NCBI RefSeq assembly: GCF_003589595.1
Contig: NW_020653337.1
Coordinates: 4,168,960 to 4,232,959, forward strand
Length of the DNA: 64,000 bases
Source: Hyposmocoma kahamanoa
Taxonomy: Eukaryota > Arthropoda > Insecta > Lepidoptera > Cosmopterigidae
Direction: 5' to 3'
Below are positions 11,358 through 21,235 of the stretch, in pieces (the stretch's first letter is position 1; every line of letters starts with the position of its first letter). The translations under genes were made by a program, and so were the position numbers. The notes under the pieces are model-generated. The model was not told the DNA's origin. It saw only the letters and a list, made by a program, of their open reading frames with translations, and ran no database searches.

Positions 11358-11490
11358 GATTCTGATCCCGAGAAGAGCAAGAACCCCATCGATCCAGATC
11401 AAGAACCTGAACAAATACAGTCCACCGAACGTTAACGATCCTACGAGAGCTAGAACACTGATGCAGCAAGCGAATAGCTTTAAGTGACGA
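11358..11490 (-). CDS. Candidate internal exon of a membrane-protein gene
   Basis: On the minus strand 133 bases lie between a consensus-like acceptor (gatattcag, ending at 11491) and a donor (gtaaatg, 11357-11351). They encode 44 codons in one frame after one leading base. The peptide begins RHLKLFACCISVLALVGSL and continues into FGGLYLF and LIWIDGVLALLGIRI. That gives two hydrophobic segments with a CC pair at the start of the first, like small insect multi-pass membrane proteins. No other exon could be placed with confidence. I do not recognise the protein. The open frame extends beyond the proposed splice sites, so this could also be a chance ORF or part of an unknown element. Confidence 0.35.
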
Positions 11491-11499
11491 CTGAATATC

Positions 11500-11899
11500 A
11501 GCAATGCTGAGTTTCCACCCTTGCATGTACGCAAGCACTTATGGAACATGGAGTGCAATTAATACCCTGCTTACAGATTTACTCCCTGAACGCCATGACT
11601 TAGGTATTTTCGTACTTCGCGCCAAAGGAGCAGAGTCTATCCCACATCTTAGATGCATTGTAAGACCACGCGGGCATTTCGGTCGTCCCTTTCTCGAATC
11701 TGCAAGATGTGGAATGATCTTTCTCCTGATGTATTTCCTTTGCACTATAACATGGGATTCTTCAGAAAGCTTGTATACAAGGCTCACAAAGGCTGGCAAT
11801 GCATAGGTAGCTCATCTGATGTTGCAAATGTCCATGGGCGATGACCGCCTCTCATCACACGTCTGCTCGTTTTCCTCCAATGTTTCATAAAAAAAAAAA
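11500..11899 (+). pseudogene. 3' end of a CR1/Jockey-like LINE (reverse-transcriptase C-terminus)
   Basis: In the frame of 11651-11842 the translation contains KTTRAFRSSLSRICKMWNDL, then SPDVFPLHYNMGFFRKLVYK and a stop after NVHGR. This is the conserved tail of LINE ORF2 proteins in moths (RTTR...F..SFL.R...LWN.LP..VFP..Y....FK). Upstream of about 11650 the frame is lost. The stop is followed by a short UTR (tctgctcgttttcctccaatgt) and a run of A at about 11888-11898. So it is a 5'-truncated, decayed copy; related copies are at 21600, 27874 and 42445. Confidence 0.7.
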
Positions 11900-12875
11900 C
11901 TAATTTACTCTCCAATATGACAGTGACAAGTTTGCCACCAAAATTGTATCAAAACTACCTATAGCATTCCAAAAAAAATAAATTACCCACGTGCAAACAG
12001 TTACCTCATTTACGTGGACATGTTACGAAAGCGAACACAAACAACGAGTAGTGTTTAACTTTCCACCGCGTTACGGGGACACTGTGTTTGTAAATGCGAT
12101 CGTGTCTACACTTTGTTGGCATAGTACAGCGGGAGTACATAATAAGTCTAATATTTGGAAAATGTTATTATTTTTTGGATCTAATTTGTTATTAATCATA
12201 AGGTATTTCAATTGATATACAATTGTGTACCGAGGTACAACTTATATCAAACAATTTCTAAAATTAGATAGGATAGTATCCATTACCTGAAATTTTTAAT
12301 TTGAATATAAATCGCTGCAAAATATAATTCTACAATGCTGCGTGAAAAAACGATACTGCGTGTGACGAAACGTGTATTGTCGTAATTTGACAGCTGTTAC
12401 TGTAGTTAAGACCTTGTTCAGAAGAGGCGAATTCGCCGCGAATCGTCTCGTGCATGTTCATACGCGAATCGGCGAGGTATTGGACGCTTCTACACCGCGT
12501 CCACGAGCATCGCGCGAGTTTAAAATCGCGCATAATTCGCGTGCAATACGCCAGACTCCGAACCGAGTAACGCGACGTGTGTGACACGAGTCGACATACT
12601 AGGAACTCCTTGGTTATGTCCACGTTACGCGCGAACTTCAGAGCGACTACACGTATCTAGGGAAATCTTACTTAATTTTTTCCACCCTTTTTAACACTAG
12701 AAATGAGGTAAATAAACAAGCAGGGTTTTTTAAACATTTTTTGTCAGAAATTTATAACAAAAATTGAATGTAATTTTTTTAGTTCTATATAAGCAATAAA
12801 AAAGAAATTGTGAATAGGTCTGAAGTAATGACTTCAGATTTGTTGGGTCTCAGTGTTTGATAGGATTGCTTATAG
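11900..12875. other. No gene; CpG-rich patch at 12370-12640
   Basis: Mostly AT-rich. The 12420-12600 part is unusually rich in CG (gcgaattcgccgcgaatcg, tcgcgcgagtttaaaatcgcgc) with short palindromes. I see no coding pattern in it. A small palindrome, CTGAAGTaatgACTTCAG, lies at 12820-12840. Confidence 0.4.
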
Positions 12876-13401
12876 CATGGACCAATAACTCAAGAGGACT
12901 GCTAATCGTCATACAAGATAGCGTAGCCGGGTATTTAGTACCTATTGGTACACTAGATGTCGCGACGATTACCAAATAGCTATTTTGTAACGTTATTTTA
13001 CATTGACACATTGATTCTATCAAATCTGCTTCTAGTGATAACAAACACGTCAACTAGATGGCGCTATATTTTACCTAAAAATGGATATGCACCTGGAGTC
13101 GTATACAAATACATTGTAAAAAAAAAACAATCGCAACTCACAACGTTTCCATCCTCTAAATAATAACTAGAACACTACTTTGTCTATTCTAATGCCATTT
13201 AGACATATTGATAGTTTAGCTTAAAATTATTCATATTTCAATGTTACTGGGTGTAAGAAGCGAGAAAAAACAATGGCTACGGTGATTTTAGGCTGAGAAC
13301 ACCGAACGTGCGAAATAATATTTTTTAATTTTATTTGTAATTCCAAGAAGTATGATATCGCAGATATTGCATTGGTCCCAAAGGGTCATATCGGAACGCC
13401 A

Positions 13402-14839
13402 CACAGTGGGCCCAAATTGATAATTCTTGGACATAGGAATAACTTGTGGAGTATCGAGCAAATTTTTTTTATGTGATATATAATAACATTCCTAACAACT
13501 TTTATTCTTGTATGATTTCTTGAAAAGTTGATAGATTCAGAGAAAAAAAATTTTTGTATGGACAAATATACATTTTATTTTTTATCTCAAAATATACGAA
13601 AATCTAATGTGCGTGGGTTACTTACAGTATAGTTCCCATCATTTTCTATGTAGAAATAAATAATCCGTCTGCATGTACTTGCGGCTTTGTAAATAAAGGT
13701 GCGGCAAAATTGCTAACTCTTTTATGTACTTTTTTAACAAACAAAGTTTAAGACAAATATACATTTTATTTTTTATCTCAAAATATACGAGAATCTAATG
13801 TGCGTGGGTTACTCACAGTATAGTTCCCATCATTTTCTATGTAGAAAAAAATAATCCGTCTGCATGTACTTGCGGCTTTGTAAATAAAGGTGCGGCAAAA
13901 TTGCTAACTCTTTTATGTACTTTTTTAACAAAATACATGAGCTTCGTGTAATCTGTGTGTAATATGTCCATTACAAACAGTGCATAAAGTCCAACAACCC
14001 AGTATAAATTAATCTGAAGGTAATTAAAAATGACGGAAATAAAAAGTATAAATTTTAGGCTAAATAATTATTTAATCATGATACAATTTTAGGAATACAG
14101 AGCTGATTTTTTTTCACATGATACATAATAACATTCCTGATAACTTTTATTGTTATGTAATTTCTTGGAAAGCTGATTGTTTCAGAAAAAAAATTTAGTT
14201 TTTTTTTTGTTTGGAGAAATAAACATTTTATTTTTTTATCTCGAATTGTAGAAAAATGTAATGTGTGCTTTATTTACAGTATTTAAGTCCAATCATTCTC
14301 TATCAAGAAAAAAACAATCCATCAGCAGGTACTTGCGGCTTTACGAGTAAAAAGATGTCAAAATGTTAGATTTGTTATTTATTAAGAAATAAAACACAAT
14401 ATACTAGTTTCTACTTAACTTTCGTGTTATTGTTATAACGCTCTGTGTAATTTAGCACTAAAATTAAATTTTCTTTAGTCGAAGCTCATGTATTTTGTTA
14501 AAAAAGTACATAAAAGAGTTAGCAATTTTGCCGCACCTCTACTTACAAAGCCGCAAGTACATGCAGACGGATTATTGTTTTCTACATAGAAAATGATTGG
14601 AACTATACTGTAAGTAACCCACGCACACTACATTTTCGTATATTTTGAGATAAAGAACAAAATGTATATTTCTCCACAAAAAAAAATTATATTTTTTTTC
14701 TCTGAAACTATCAACTTTTCAAGAAATCATACAAGAATAAAAGTTGTTAGGAGTGTTATTGTCTATCACATAAAAAAATTAGCTCGATACTCCACAAGTT
14801 ATTCCTATGTCCAAGAATTATCAATTTGGGCCCACTGTG
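13402..14839. mobile_element. Foldback element with CACAGTG ends and 5-bp duplication (Transib-like?)
   Basis: Both ends are CACAGTGGGCCCAAATTGAT... in inverted orientation. They are flanked by an exact CGCCA duplication at 13397-13401 and 14840-14844. The arms (about 13402-13745 and 14480-14839) are roughly 350 bp and nearly identical; the outer 58 bp match exactly. Transib elements are known for CAC-A/T-A/G-TG-like ends and GC-rich 5-bp duplications, so a non-autonomous Transib is the best guess. A hAT-type element would need 8-bp duplications, which are not seen. There is no coding capacity. Confidence 0.7.
13562..13935 (+). repeat. Tandem duplication of about 191 bp inside the foldback arm
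   Basis: The segment beginning 'acaaatatacattttattt' at 13562 is repeated at 13753 with only a few differences (for example acgaaaatc and acgagaatc). A third, more diverged version lies at about 14095-14400 and a fourth, inverted, in the right arm. The element thus grew by internal duplication. Confidence 0.85.
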
Positions 14840-15589
14840 CGCCACCGCAAACGGATGACAATTTAGACTTCCTTTAGGTTATACTATATTGCTCAGATTT
14901 TTATAGATACTTCCAAGTATTCTTTTATTTTGTTTAGGATTTGCGCCATCTAACTATATTCGCAAGCGTTACGTTATTAATTAGTTAACAACGAACAATG
15001 CCATCTATTGATACGCATAAATATCGAAGTTCAGAGAATAATTTTAGTTTGTTACTAAATATTTGAAAAACATTACAAGAAAAATAGAATATCTACTATA
15101 TTTCCTATAAAAGAGGAGTTAATCGATATCCATGGCCATTTACTTAAATATAAACTAATTCCAGGCTATCGATCAGCGCCATCTAGAAATAAGACGGAAT
15201 TTTGACCTTTTTCAGAGCTACGATTTTTAATATGGAGATTAGCAGTCCTCTTGGGTTATTGGTCCATGCTTATAGTGAATAAACAGCCTACTATAGTTGT
15301 TATAACCTCCGAATGCAGTTTACCTATTATATGGTACTACAGAACTGTCCTTTTTTATGACCTCAAGTATGGATGAATATTTGTATGCTCATAAAATGGT
15401 CTAATAATCAGTTTCGTAAACAATAGCCAAAAGTCAGCCATGAATAAAATAAAAAATACAATAGATATACCTCAGAGAAGCGAATCAAACGAAATACAGG
15501 AATTAAAAATGTTGACGTTGAGGTGTTGACCATGGTCATTATGTGACATTTAAAAATGTGTAACCAACACCCGGCGATTATTAGCAGTG

Positions 15590-15795
15590 ATGCAAGTGCG
15601 CGTTCGTAAAACGCGCATTTGCATCGATACAATCACTTTTAAATCACAAGTGTAGTGATGCAATCGCGCGTTTGTATCGATGCAATCGCGCGTTTGTATC
15701 GATNNNNNNNNNNCGTTTGTATCGATGCAATCGCGCGTTTGTATCGATGCAATCGCGCGTATGTATCGATGCAGTCGCGCGCTTGCATCGCTGCT
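15590..15795. repeat. 22-bp quasi-palindromic minisatellite, interrupted by an assembly gap
   Basis: The unit is GATGCAATCGCGCGTTTGTA plus TC (22 bp), repeated with slight variation. The unit is almost its own reverse complement: 18 of 22 positions are self-complementary around CGCGCG. Each unit, or any pair, can therefore fold into a hairpin or cruciform. Variant units at both edges (gcaagtgcgcgttcg; gcagtcgcgcgcttgc) are more diverged. The true copy number is unknown because of the N run. Confidence 0.85.
15704..15713. other. Assembly gap (10 N)
   Basis: Ten N bases lie within the minisatellite. Proteins with X residues predicted across it are meaningless. Confidence 0.99.
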
Positions 15796-15872
15796 TAAAG
15801 TTGCGTGTGTAACCGCTCTAAATAGTTTAACAGCTTGGGACATAGACTTTAACCAACTTTATTACTCGTAAT

Positions 15873-16100
15873 CATTGACTTACAAATAAATGGACGACGG
15901 GTCTAATACAAAAACCACGAAAAAAATGTCCCAAGTCAACCTATTCGAAATTTAAATTGTTATGTCATCGCAGTATCGCGCCGTCCGTAGAACAAATGAA
16001 GACTAAAGCGGAGTGTCGCGCTCTGTATACGATTTTAGCGCCTTACAAGTGCGGACACTTTTTAGCGCGGACCCGACGTCCATATAATTGTAAGTCAATG
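15873..16100 (+). mobile_element. MITE family M, copy 3 (short form, 228 bp)
   Basis: It is flanked by an exact 8-bp duplication, CTCGTAAT, at 15865-15872 and 16101-16108. The same surrounding sequence without the MITE is present at 16962-17147 and reads straight through CTCGTAAT once. That is a paralogous empty site, which fixes the element ends and the duplication length beyond doubt. Confidence 0.92.
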
Positions 16101-16277
16101 CTCGTAATGAATAAATTATAAAAGAAGTAGTGGATATTAAGCAAGATGATTAAACCTATTAGTTAAATAATCTCGATAGCAAAGCTGGATTCATACCATT
16201 TGAAACATTTCCTTGTATAATTGTTGTGTTGCCAGTCATTTACGTGTTCGAATGATAATTTGAAATGGTACAAATAA
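16101..16277 (+). repeat. Direct repeat, copy 1 (interrupted upstream by MITE M3)
   Basis: This is the 177-bp part downstream of the MITE and is identical to 16971-17147 by eye. With the 17 bases at 15856-15872 it makes a 186-bp unit once the MITE and one target copy are removed. A related, diverged reverse copy lies around 40690-40740 ('atccactaattattttataacatattcattacgag'). Confidence 0.85.
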
Positions 16278-16961
16278 ACTAAAAATAACAATCAAGTAAG
16301 TTGTTCAATTATTTATATTTTAATCTGCGTATCGAACATTTTTGCAAGAAACGTCTATACTTACACGCATCTTATGCCAAAGTGACCCCCTTCCCTCGCC
16401 CCTACCTCCACCCGCGCCAGCCCGACGCACGATGCGACCGAAAATCAGTCGTCATTACGCCCGTGAGTCGGCAGGTAACTCATTATGCGTCGTCGTGTGA
16501 AAGAATTTTTTAACCGACTTCAAAAAAAGGAGGAGGTTCTCTATTCGACTGTATGTTTTTTGTATGTATGTTACGCGATAACTCCGGTATTTGTGAGCCA
16601 ATTTTCATGATTCTTTTTTGTTGGAAAGAGGGTACCTCCATAGTGGTCCCATTTCATTTTGAAGAAAATCATCCGCCTCTAAGGGTGGCTGTTCACGCTT
16701 GAAGATTCATTTTTATAAATAGCGCCTAAATTTTAGTAAAATGAGCAATTATTTTAATGGTTGATTTTGCTATTCTTTAAATCAAGGCATTTTTCTCTCT
16801 CAATATACTTTGGGTAGTGAGAACCGATTTTTATTATCTCCTGTGTCAAGTCCTGTATGGTGGCGAACTAGAGGATGAATCCGGGTTTGCGCACTTTCCG
16901 GTAACCGATTTCAATAAAACTTGGTAATTATGTATAATTCCGCGTACTTTTGAGATCGTTT
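16278..16961 (+). repeat. Rep-E copy 1
   Basis: Rep-E is about 690 bp. Part 1 runs 'actaaaaataacaatcaagtaag ... gtcattacgcccg ... cattatgcgtcg'. Part 2 runs 'ttaaccgacttcaaaaaaaggaggagg ... ttacgcgataactccgg ... caataaaacttggtaattat ... cgtacttttgagg'. Part 2 is widespread in moths. There is no protein. Parts 1 and 2 also occur alone (21066 and 39148), so Rep-E may be a composite. Confidence 0.7.
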
Positions 16962-17147
16962 ACTTTATTACTCGTAATGAATAAATTATAAAAGAAGTAG
17001 TGGATATTAAGCAAGATGATTAAACCTATTAGTTAAATAATCTCGATAGCAAAGCTGGATTCATACCATTTGAAACATTTCCTTGTATAATTGTTGTGTT
17101 GCCAGTCATTTACGTGTTCGAATGATAATTTGAAATGGTACAAATAA
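16962..17147 (+). repeat. Direct repeat, copy 2 (empty site of MITE M3)
   Basis: This 186-bp segment begins 'actttattactcgtaatgaataaatt'. It is identical over 177 bp to 16101-16277 and contains a single CTCGTAAT where copy 1 carries MITE M3. Identity at this level implies a very recent duplication, gene conversion, or an assembly duplication next to the gap. Confidence 0.85.
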
Positions 17148-17149
17148 TA

Positions 17150-17581
17150 TGAAAAAGAAACGTGTTGAAATACTGGATAGACATCACTAACTAGTAAACA
17201 ACGTTTTTTCAATTTTCTCCACGAAAAACAATACAATTTTTCACTAAAGGATCCATTTTTTCTTCCATACAACCTGGGCTCAAAGATGTACCTTAAGTAC
17301 CTACTATCTCATATTTTTGAACAAAAAATCTGTCGAATTCACAAAAAAATAAATTTATCATTAAAATAGAGTTTATTTTTATATGAATTCGACAGAATTT
17401 TTTATTCAAAAATACGTGATTAGTAAGCACTTGAGGTACATCTTTAAGCCCAAATTGTATGGAAGAAAAAATCTATCCTTGAGTGAAAAACTGTGTTGTT
17501 TTTAGTAGAGGAAATTAACGTTGTTTATTAGTTAGCTATTTCTATCCAGTGTCGATATCTGTCAACACGTTTATTTTTCAA
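17150..17581. mobile_element. Foldback element of about 430 bp
   Basis: The arms 17150-17339 and 17381-17581 are imperfect reverse complements around a 41-bp AT spacer. Shared blocks include 'gtcgaattc', 'caaagatgtacctt', 'ttttttcttccatacaa' and 'aaacaacgtt'. The apparent minus-strand ORF in the left arm is not a gene. A diverged single arm recurs at about 38195-38290. Confidence 0.75.
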
Positions 17582-18968
17582 AAGAAAATACTATACATGG
17601 ATAGATACTATAGTTGGATTTGTTTAGTTGACCGCAATATGCATAGCACATTTATTCTGTGGCGTGTTCTAAACCACAGGTAGAGTAAAATCTGTGCGAA
17701 GCTGCAACAACTAGATAGGCGCGGAGTTTGGTCTGAAAGTTTAAACCATCGGCTTTGCATGACTGCTTTTTGTATCGGGCACATTCGTGTAACTTTTTAG
17801 TTGTTTAGTGGTTTTCAGAACAACACTATTTCTTATTTATTGTTCTTTCTCGGTTACAAATAGGATTAATTCTGTAGAACAAAAGACAAGATATGCAGGG
17901 TATAATAAAAGCGTAGTCAAATTGAGACATTTGAAAAATTACGTCGCACCCTTGATACAATAATGCTAAATGTAATCTTACGTCAAAAGTGATTTTATCA
18001 CATTTAGGTCATAAAAATAATACGAACTACCTACATGCAAGAAATTATGTATATGTGAAAATTTATACCTTTTCTATGTAATCATAAACAATTATGACCA
18101 ATTTCATTCATGGAATCTTTAAGCTGCTGCCCTGAAAAGTTGTCATTACACCAAGAGTGCGAATTTAAGATAAAATAGTAATTATATATCATAAAAAATA
18201 GTGATAAACATAATATTAACACGAAGTACAAAAATAATGTTCTTGACAGTTGTATTCACAAAATCAGCGATTGTAATTTTAACGCTTATTTTTAAACAAA
18301 AAAAGTCGGTATAAACAAGTATATACAAGGTGCTAAGAAATTAGGTACAGATAATTTTAAAACCGTCAGTTTGCATCAAAATGATCAATTTAAAATGCGA
18401 ACCATAAAGCTTACATAAAATTTTAAAATTTTATTGTAACATACAAAATAGTAACTTATAATTATGTTCAATTATAATTATCCAATTATCCTGTGCGTTT
18501 TTTTGATAAGAAGTTTAAATTCTCAATACTGTTATGTTCTATTTTATTTTAATAGTGACATCAGTCATAGAAAAAGGTCTATAAAGAAAGCTTTGGAGGT
18601 TTTAATCATTAGGCCATATTGTCATATGTTATTAGTCATTAAGTAAGTTTTTTATTTATTTTTAAAAACTAATACAGCTTTAAGAGTATTCGTATTAAAT
18701 TTATTAGCATCCTGTATATTATATGGCAACCCTTTAATAAAAATAACCTGTATATCACCGGTGGTTACAAATTTAACTTTTTATTTAACTTTTACTTGAA
18801 CTAAAAAAAAATGTGTTGCGGTTTCATGTAGGTATAACTTTAGTCACAAAAAGCTGTTTGATGTATGACAACTTCGCAAAGTATATTTCAATGTAAAAGT
18901 GACTGAATGAAAAAATAATTTAAATATTTTACAAAGTAACAACACATTACAACATAACATATACTTTT
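17582..18968. other. AT-rich stretch, nothing recognised
   Basis: No coding frame above noise and no repeat structure I could match, apart from a short motif (ctgaaaagttgtcatt, about 18133) shared with 22570 and 53999. Confidence 0.45.
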
Positions 18969-19269
18969 TAGTAGCAGCAGTCATTGTGAAGTGTTCATCT
19001 AGAGAAGTACAACCACCTTATCTATTGCTGCCGCCAAACAGTAATGTCACCATTACTGTGTTCCGGTTTTAAAAGGTAAGGGTGCTGGTGAAATTACAGG
19101 CAACTTATGTCTCAGGGCGACGAGCACAGTGGCAGTGCAGAAGATCTGAGCTTACCCTTCAGGTTTTTGCTATTTAATCTGAGTGGCACTGCAACTGCTA
19201 TGGACAGGCGTGTAGCTTACCATCAGGAGACACGACTTCTTCGTCCCATTACTTGATATTAAAAAAAAA
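18969..19269 (+). repeat. Rep-C copy, nearly full length
   Basis: It starts 'tagtagcagcagtcattg' and ends 'cattacttgatattaaaaaaaa'. It has a small rearrangement at about 19140-19165, where the 'cagatcttt' segment is duplicated and scrambled. Confidence 0.7.
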
Positions 19270-19466
19270 CCTTTATCCGCTCACGCGATGCGCTCCTCCT
19301 ACCGCAAAATGGCGGCTATTTGGTTTCGCAAATTAGAAAAGGATTCAGTTTAAATACAATTTTTTATAAATAAAAATTATTATTCTGCATTGCTAAATAA
19401 ATACCCTCCGTACTACCAACAAAAACATCTCAAATAAAATGCAGTATTACACCGCAAATCCGAAAC

Positions 19467-19735
19467 GTAACGACTAATGAACGACATCTTGGATTATGAA
19501 ATTTGACATTTAGTCGTCGAAAGTCTATTGAAAGAACTGTCAAAATTTTACCAGAATACGTATGACTTGTCGTTTAGAGTCGATTCAAGTTCGATTCATA
19601 TACCAAAATACGCTTGAACGACATTTGGATCGAACGACTTTAAAATTAGCCTCGTTGAAGTTCGACTGTCACACGTGAATACGAAAAAGCAGTTCAACTA
19701 CTAAATCGCTACGATATCGAAACGGTTTGATTACG
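19467..19735 (-). repeat. Family-D repeat, copy 2
   Basis: Reverse-orientation counterpart of 1570-1845. It abuts Rep-E copy 2 at 19742. Confidence 0.55.
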
Positions 19736-19741
19736 TGAAAG

Positions 19742-20440
19742 ACTAAAAATAACAATCAAGTAAGTTGTTCAATTATTTGTATTTTAATCTGCGTATCGAA
19801 CATTTTTGCAAGAAACGTCTATACTCACACGCATCTTATGCTAAAGTGACCCCTTCCCTCGCCTCTACCTCCACCCGCGCCAGCCCGACACACGATGCGA
19901 CCGAAAGTCAGTCGTCATTACGCCCGTCGGTCGGCAGGTAACTCATTATGCGTCGTTTTAACCGACTTCAAAATAAGGAGGAGGTTCTCTATTCGACTGT
20001 ATATTTTTTTTTGTATGTATGTTACGCGATAACTCCGGTATTTGTGAACCAATTTTCATGATTCTTTTTTGTTGGAAAGAGGGTACCTCCATAGTGGTCC
20101 CATTTCATTTTGAAGAAAATCATCCGCCTCTAAGGGTGGCTGTTCACGCTTGAAGATTCATTTTTATAAACAGCGCCTAAATTTTAGTAAAATGAGCTAA
20201 TATTTTAATGGTTTGCTATTCTTTAAATCAAGGCGTTTTTCTCTCTCAATATACTTTGGGTAGTGAGAACCGATTTTCATTATCTCCTGTGTGAAGTCCC
20301 GTATGGTGGCGAACTAGAGGATGAATCCGGATTTGCGCACTATCCGGTAACCGATTTCAATAAAACTTGGTAATTATATATAATTCCGCGTACTTTTGAG
20401 GTCGTTTGCTTTAGTACTCTGTACTGAGATTATATATGAA
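19742..20440 (+). repeat. Rep-E copy 2 (full length)
   Basis: Both parts are in the same order as at 16278, with more than 90% identity by eye. The 3' end continues 'gtcgtttgctttagtactctg', which is shared with 39148-39610 and the partial copy at the window edge. Confidence 0.75.
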
Positions 20441-20990
20441 ACAGAATGCAGCGCAAACTACGCAACTCAAACTACGCGACTCGCAACTCACAAAATTACG
20501 TTCGTCTGGCCTCACACTAAGGACCACGAATAAGTTCGACACATGTCGAGCGAAAATTCGACTTAAATAAATGAGTTATTCGTTATTTTAGTTAATATGT
20601 CTGAGTCTCACGGTGGTTTTCTATTTAAAATTGATACCACTGTGTGTAACGTATTGTGATGTGAATTACGGAACTAGTCGCCGAAAGGAGGTTTTTAAAA
20701 GGCAATTTGAGTCCTTTTGTAAAATGTAATTAATGAAAGTATTATATAGCCTTAAAACGAATAATGATAATTGACCGGTTTGCTACCGCGATTGAACGAG
20801 AGTGTTCTCTAAAACTTTACATGGATTAACCTTAATTGCGACATTGCACTTTTGGGAATTTCACTAATGAATCACTGGTTTTTCAGAATCACTGTTATGT
20901 TGGCACGGCGTCATTGCAAAAGGTTAGTACAAGTAACATGTGAATTGTTGTGTATGTCTTGCTGTTGGTGTACCTTTTTATACAGATACA
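20441..20990. other. Nothing recognised
   Basis: Contains a short imperfect run of 'caaactacgc/caactc' (about 20455-20500) and no gene. Confidence 0.4.
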
Positions 20991-20994
20991 TATA

Positions 20995-21065
20995 TACGTA
21001 CATACATATACTTCACGCCTTTTTCCCATCGGGGTAGGCAGAGACAACAGTCTTCCACTTGCTGC
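20995..21065 (+). repeat. Lepidopteran repeat fragment
   Basis: 'cttcacgcctttttcccatcggggtaggcagagacaacagtcttccacttgct' is a motif I know as common in moth genomes; its element class is not assigned here. Rep-E part 1 follows directly. Confidence 0.4.
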
Positions 21066-21235
21066 GGTGGAAGTTGTTCAATTATTTATATTTTAATCTG
21101 CGTATCGAACATATTTGCAAGAAACGTCTATACTCACACGCATCTTGTGCCAAAGTGTCCCCTTCCCTCGCCCCTACCTCCACCCGCGCTAGCCCGACAC
21201 ACGATGCAACCGAAAGTCAGTCGTCATTTTTTATT
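21066..21235 (+). repeat. Rep-E part 1 only
   Basis: 'gttgttcaattatttatattttaatctgcg ... gaaagtcagtcgtcatt' without part 2. This supports the view that Rep-E part 1 can move or be copied alone. Confidence 0.65.

Larger units (their letters stand above)
12876..15268. mobile_element. 2.4-kb inverted-repeat element with P-like ends
   Basis: The left end CATGGACCAATAACTCAAGA... and right end ...CTTGGGTTATTGGTCCATG are inverted repeats of at least 32 bp with one mismatch. They are flanked by an exact 7-bp duplication, CTTATAG, at 12869-12875 and 15269-15275. The CATG start and the block AATAAC at positions 9-14 resemble P-element termini, and a 7-8-bp duplication also fits P-type transposition; this assignment is inference. 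'AGATGGCGC'-type motifs repeat just inside both ends (13049, 14944, 15174, with variants at 12953 and 15000) in mirrored orientation, as subterminal binding repeats often do. No transposase remains. A foldback element is nested inside at 13402-14839. Confidence 0.7.

Noticed and set aside
11193..11558. A single-exon 121-residue gene on the minus strand
   Set aside because: Only the central 44 residues look protein-like; both flanks change composition at splice-like sites, so a short exon is the better reading.
15590..15795. CRISPR-like repeat array
   Set aside because: Units are directly adjacent with no spacers, and the genome is eukaryotic; it is a minisatellite.
16101..17147. A small LTR-type (TRIM) retrotransposon made of the 186-bp direct repeats around Rep-E
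   Set aside because: Rep-E occurs elsewhere without these flanks, no primer-binding site or polypurine tract is evident next to the repeats, and the repeats do not start TG or end CA.
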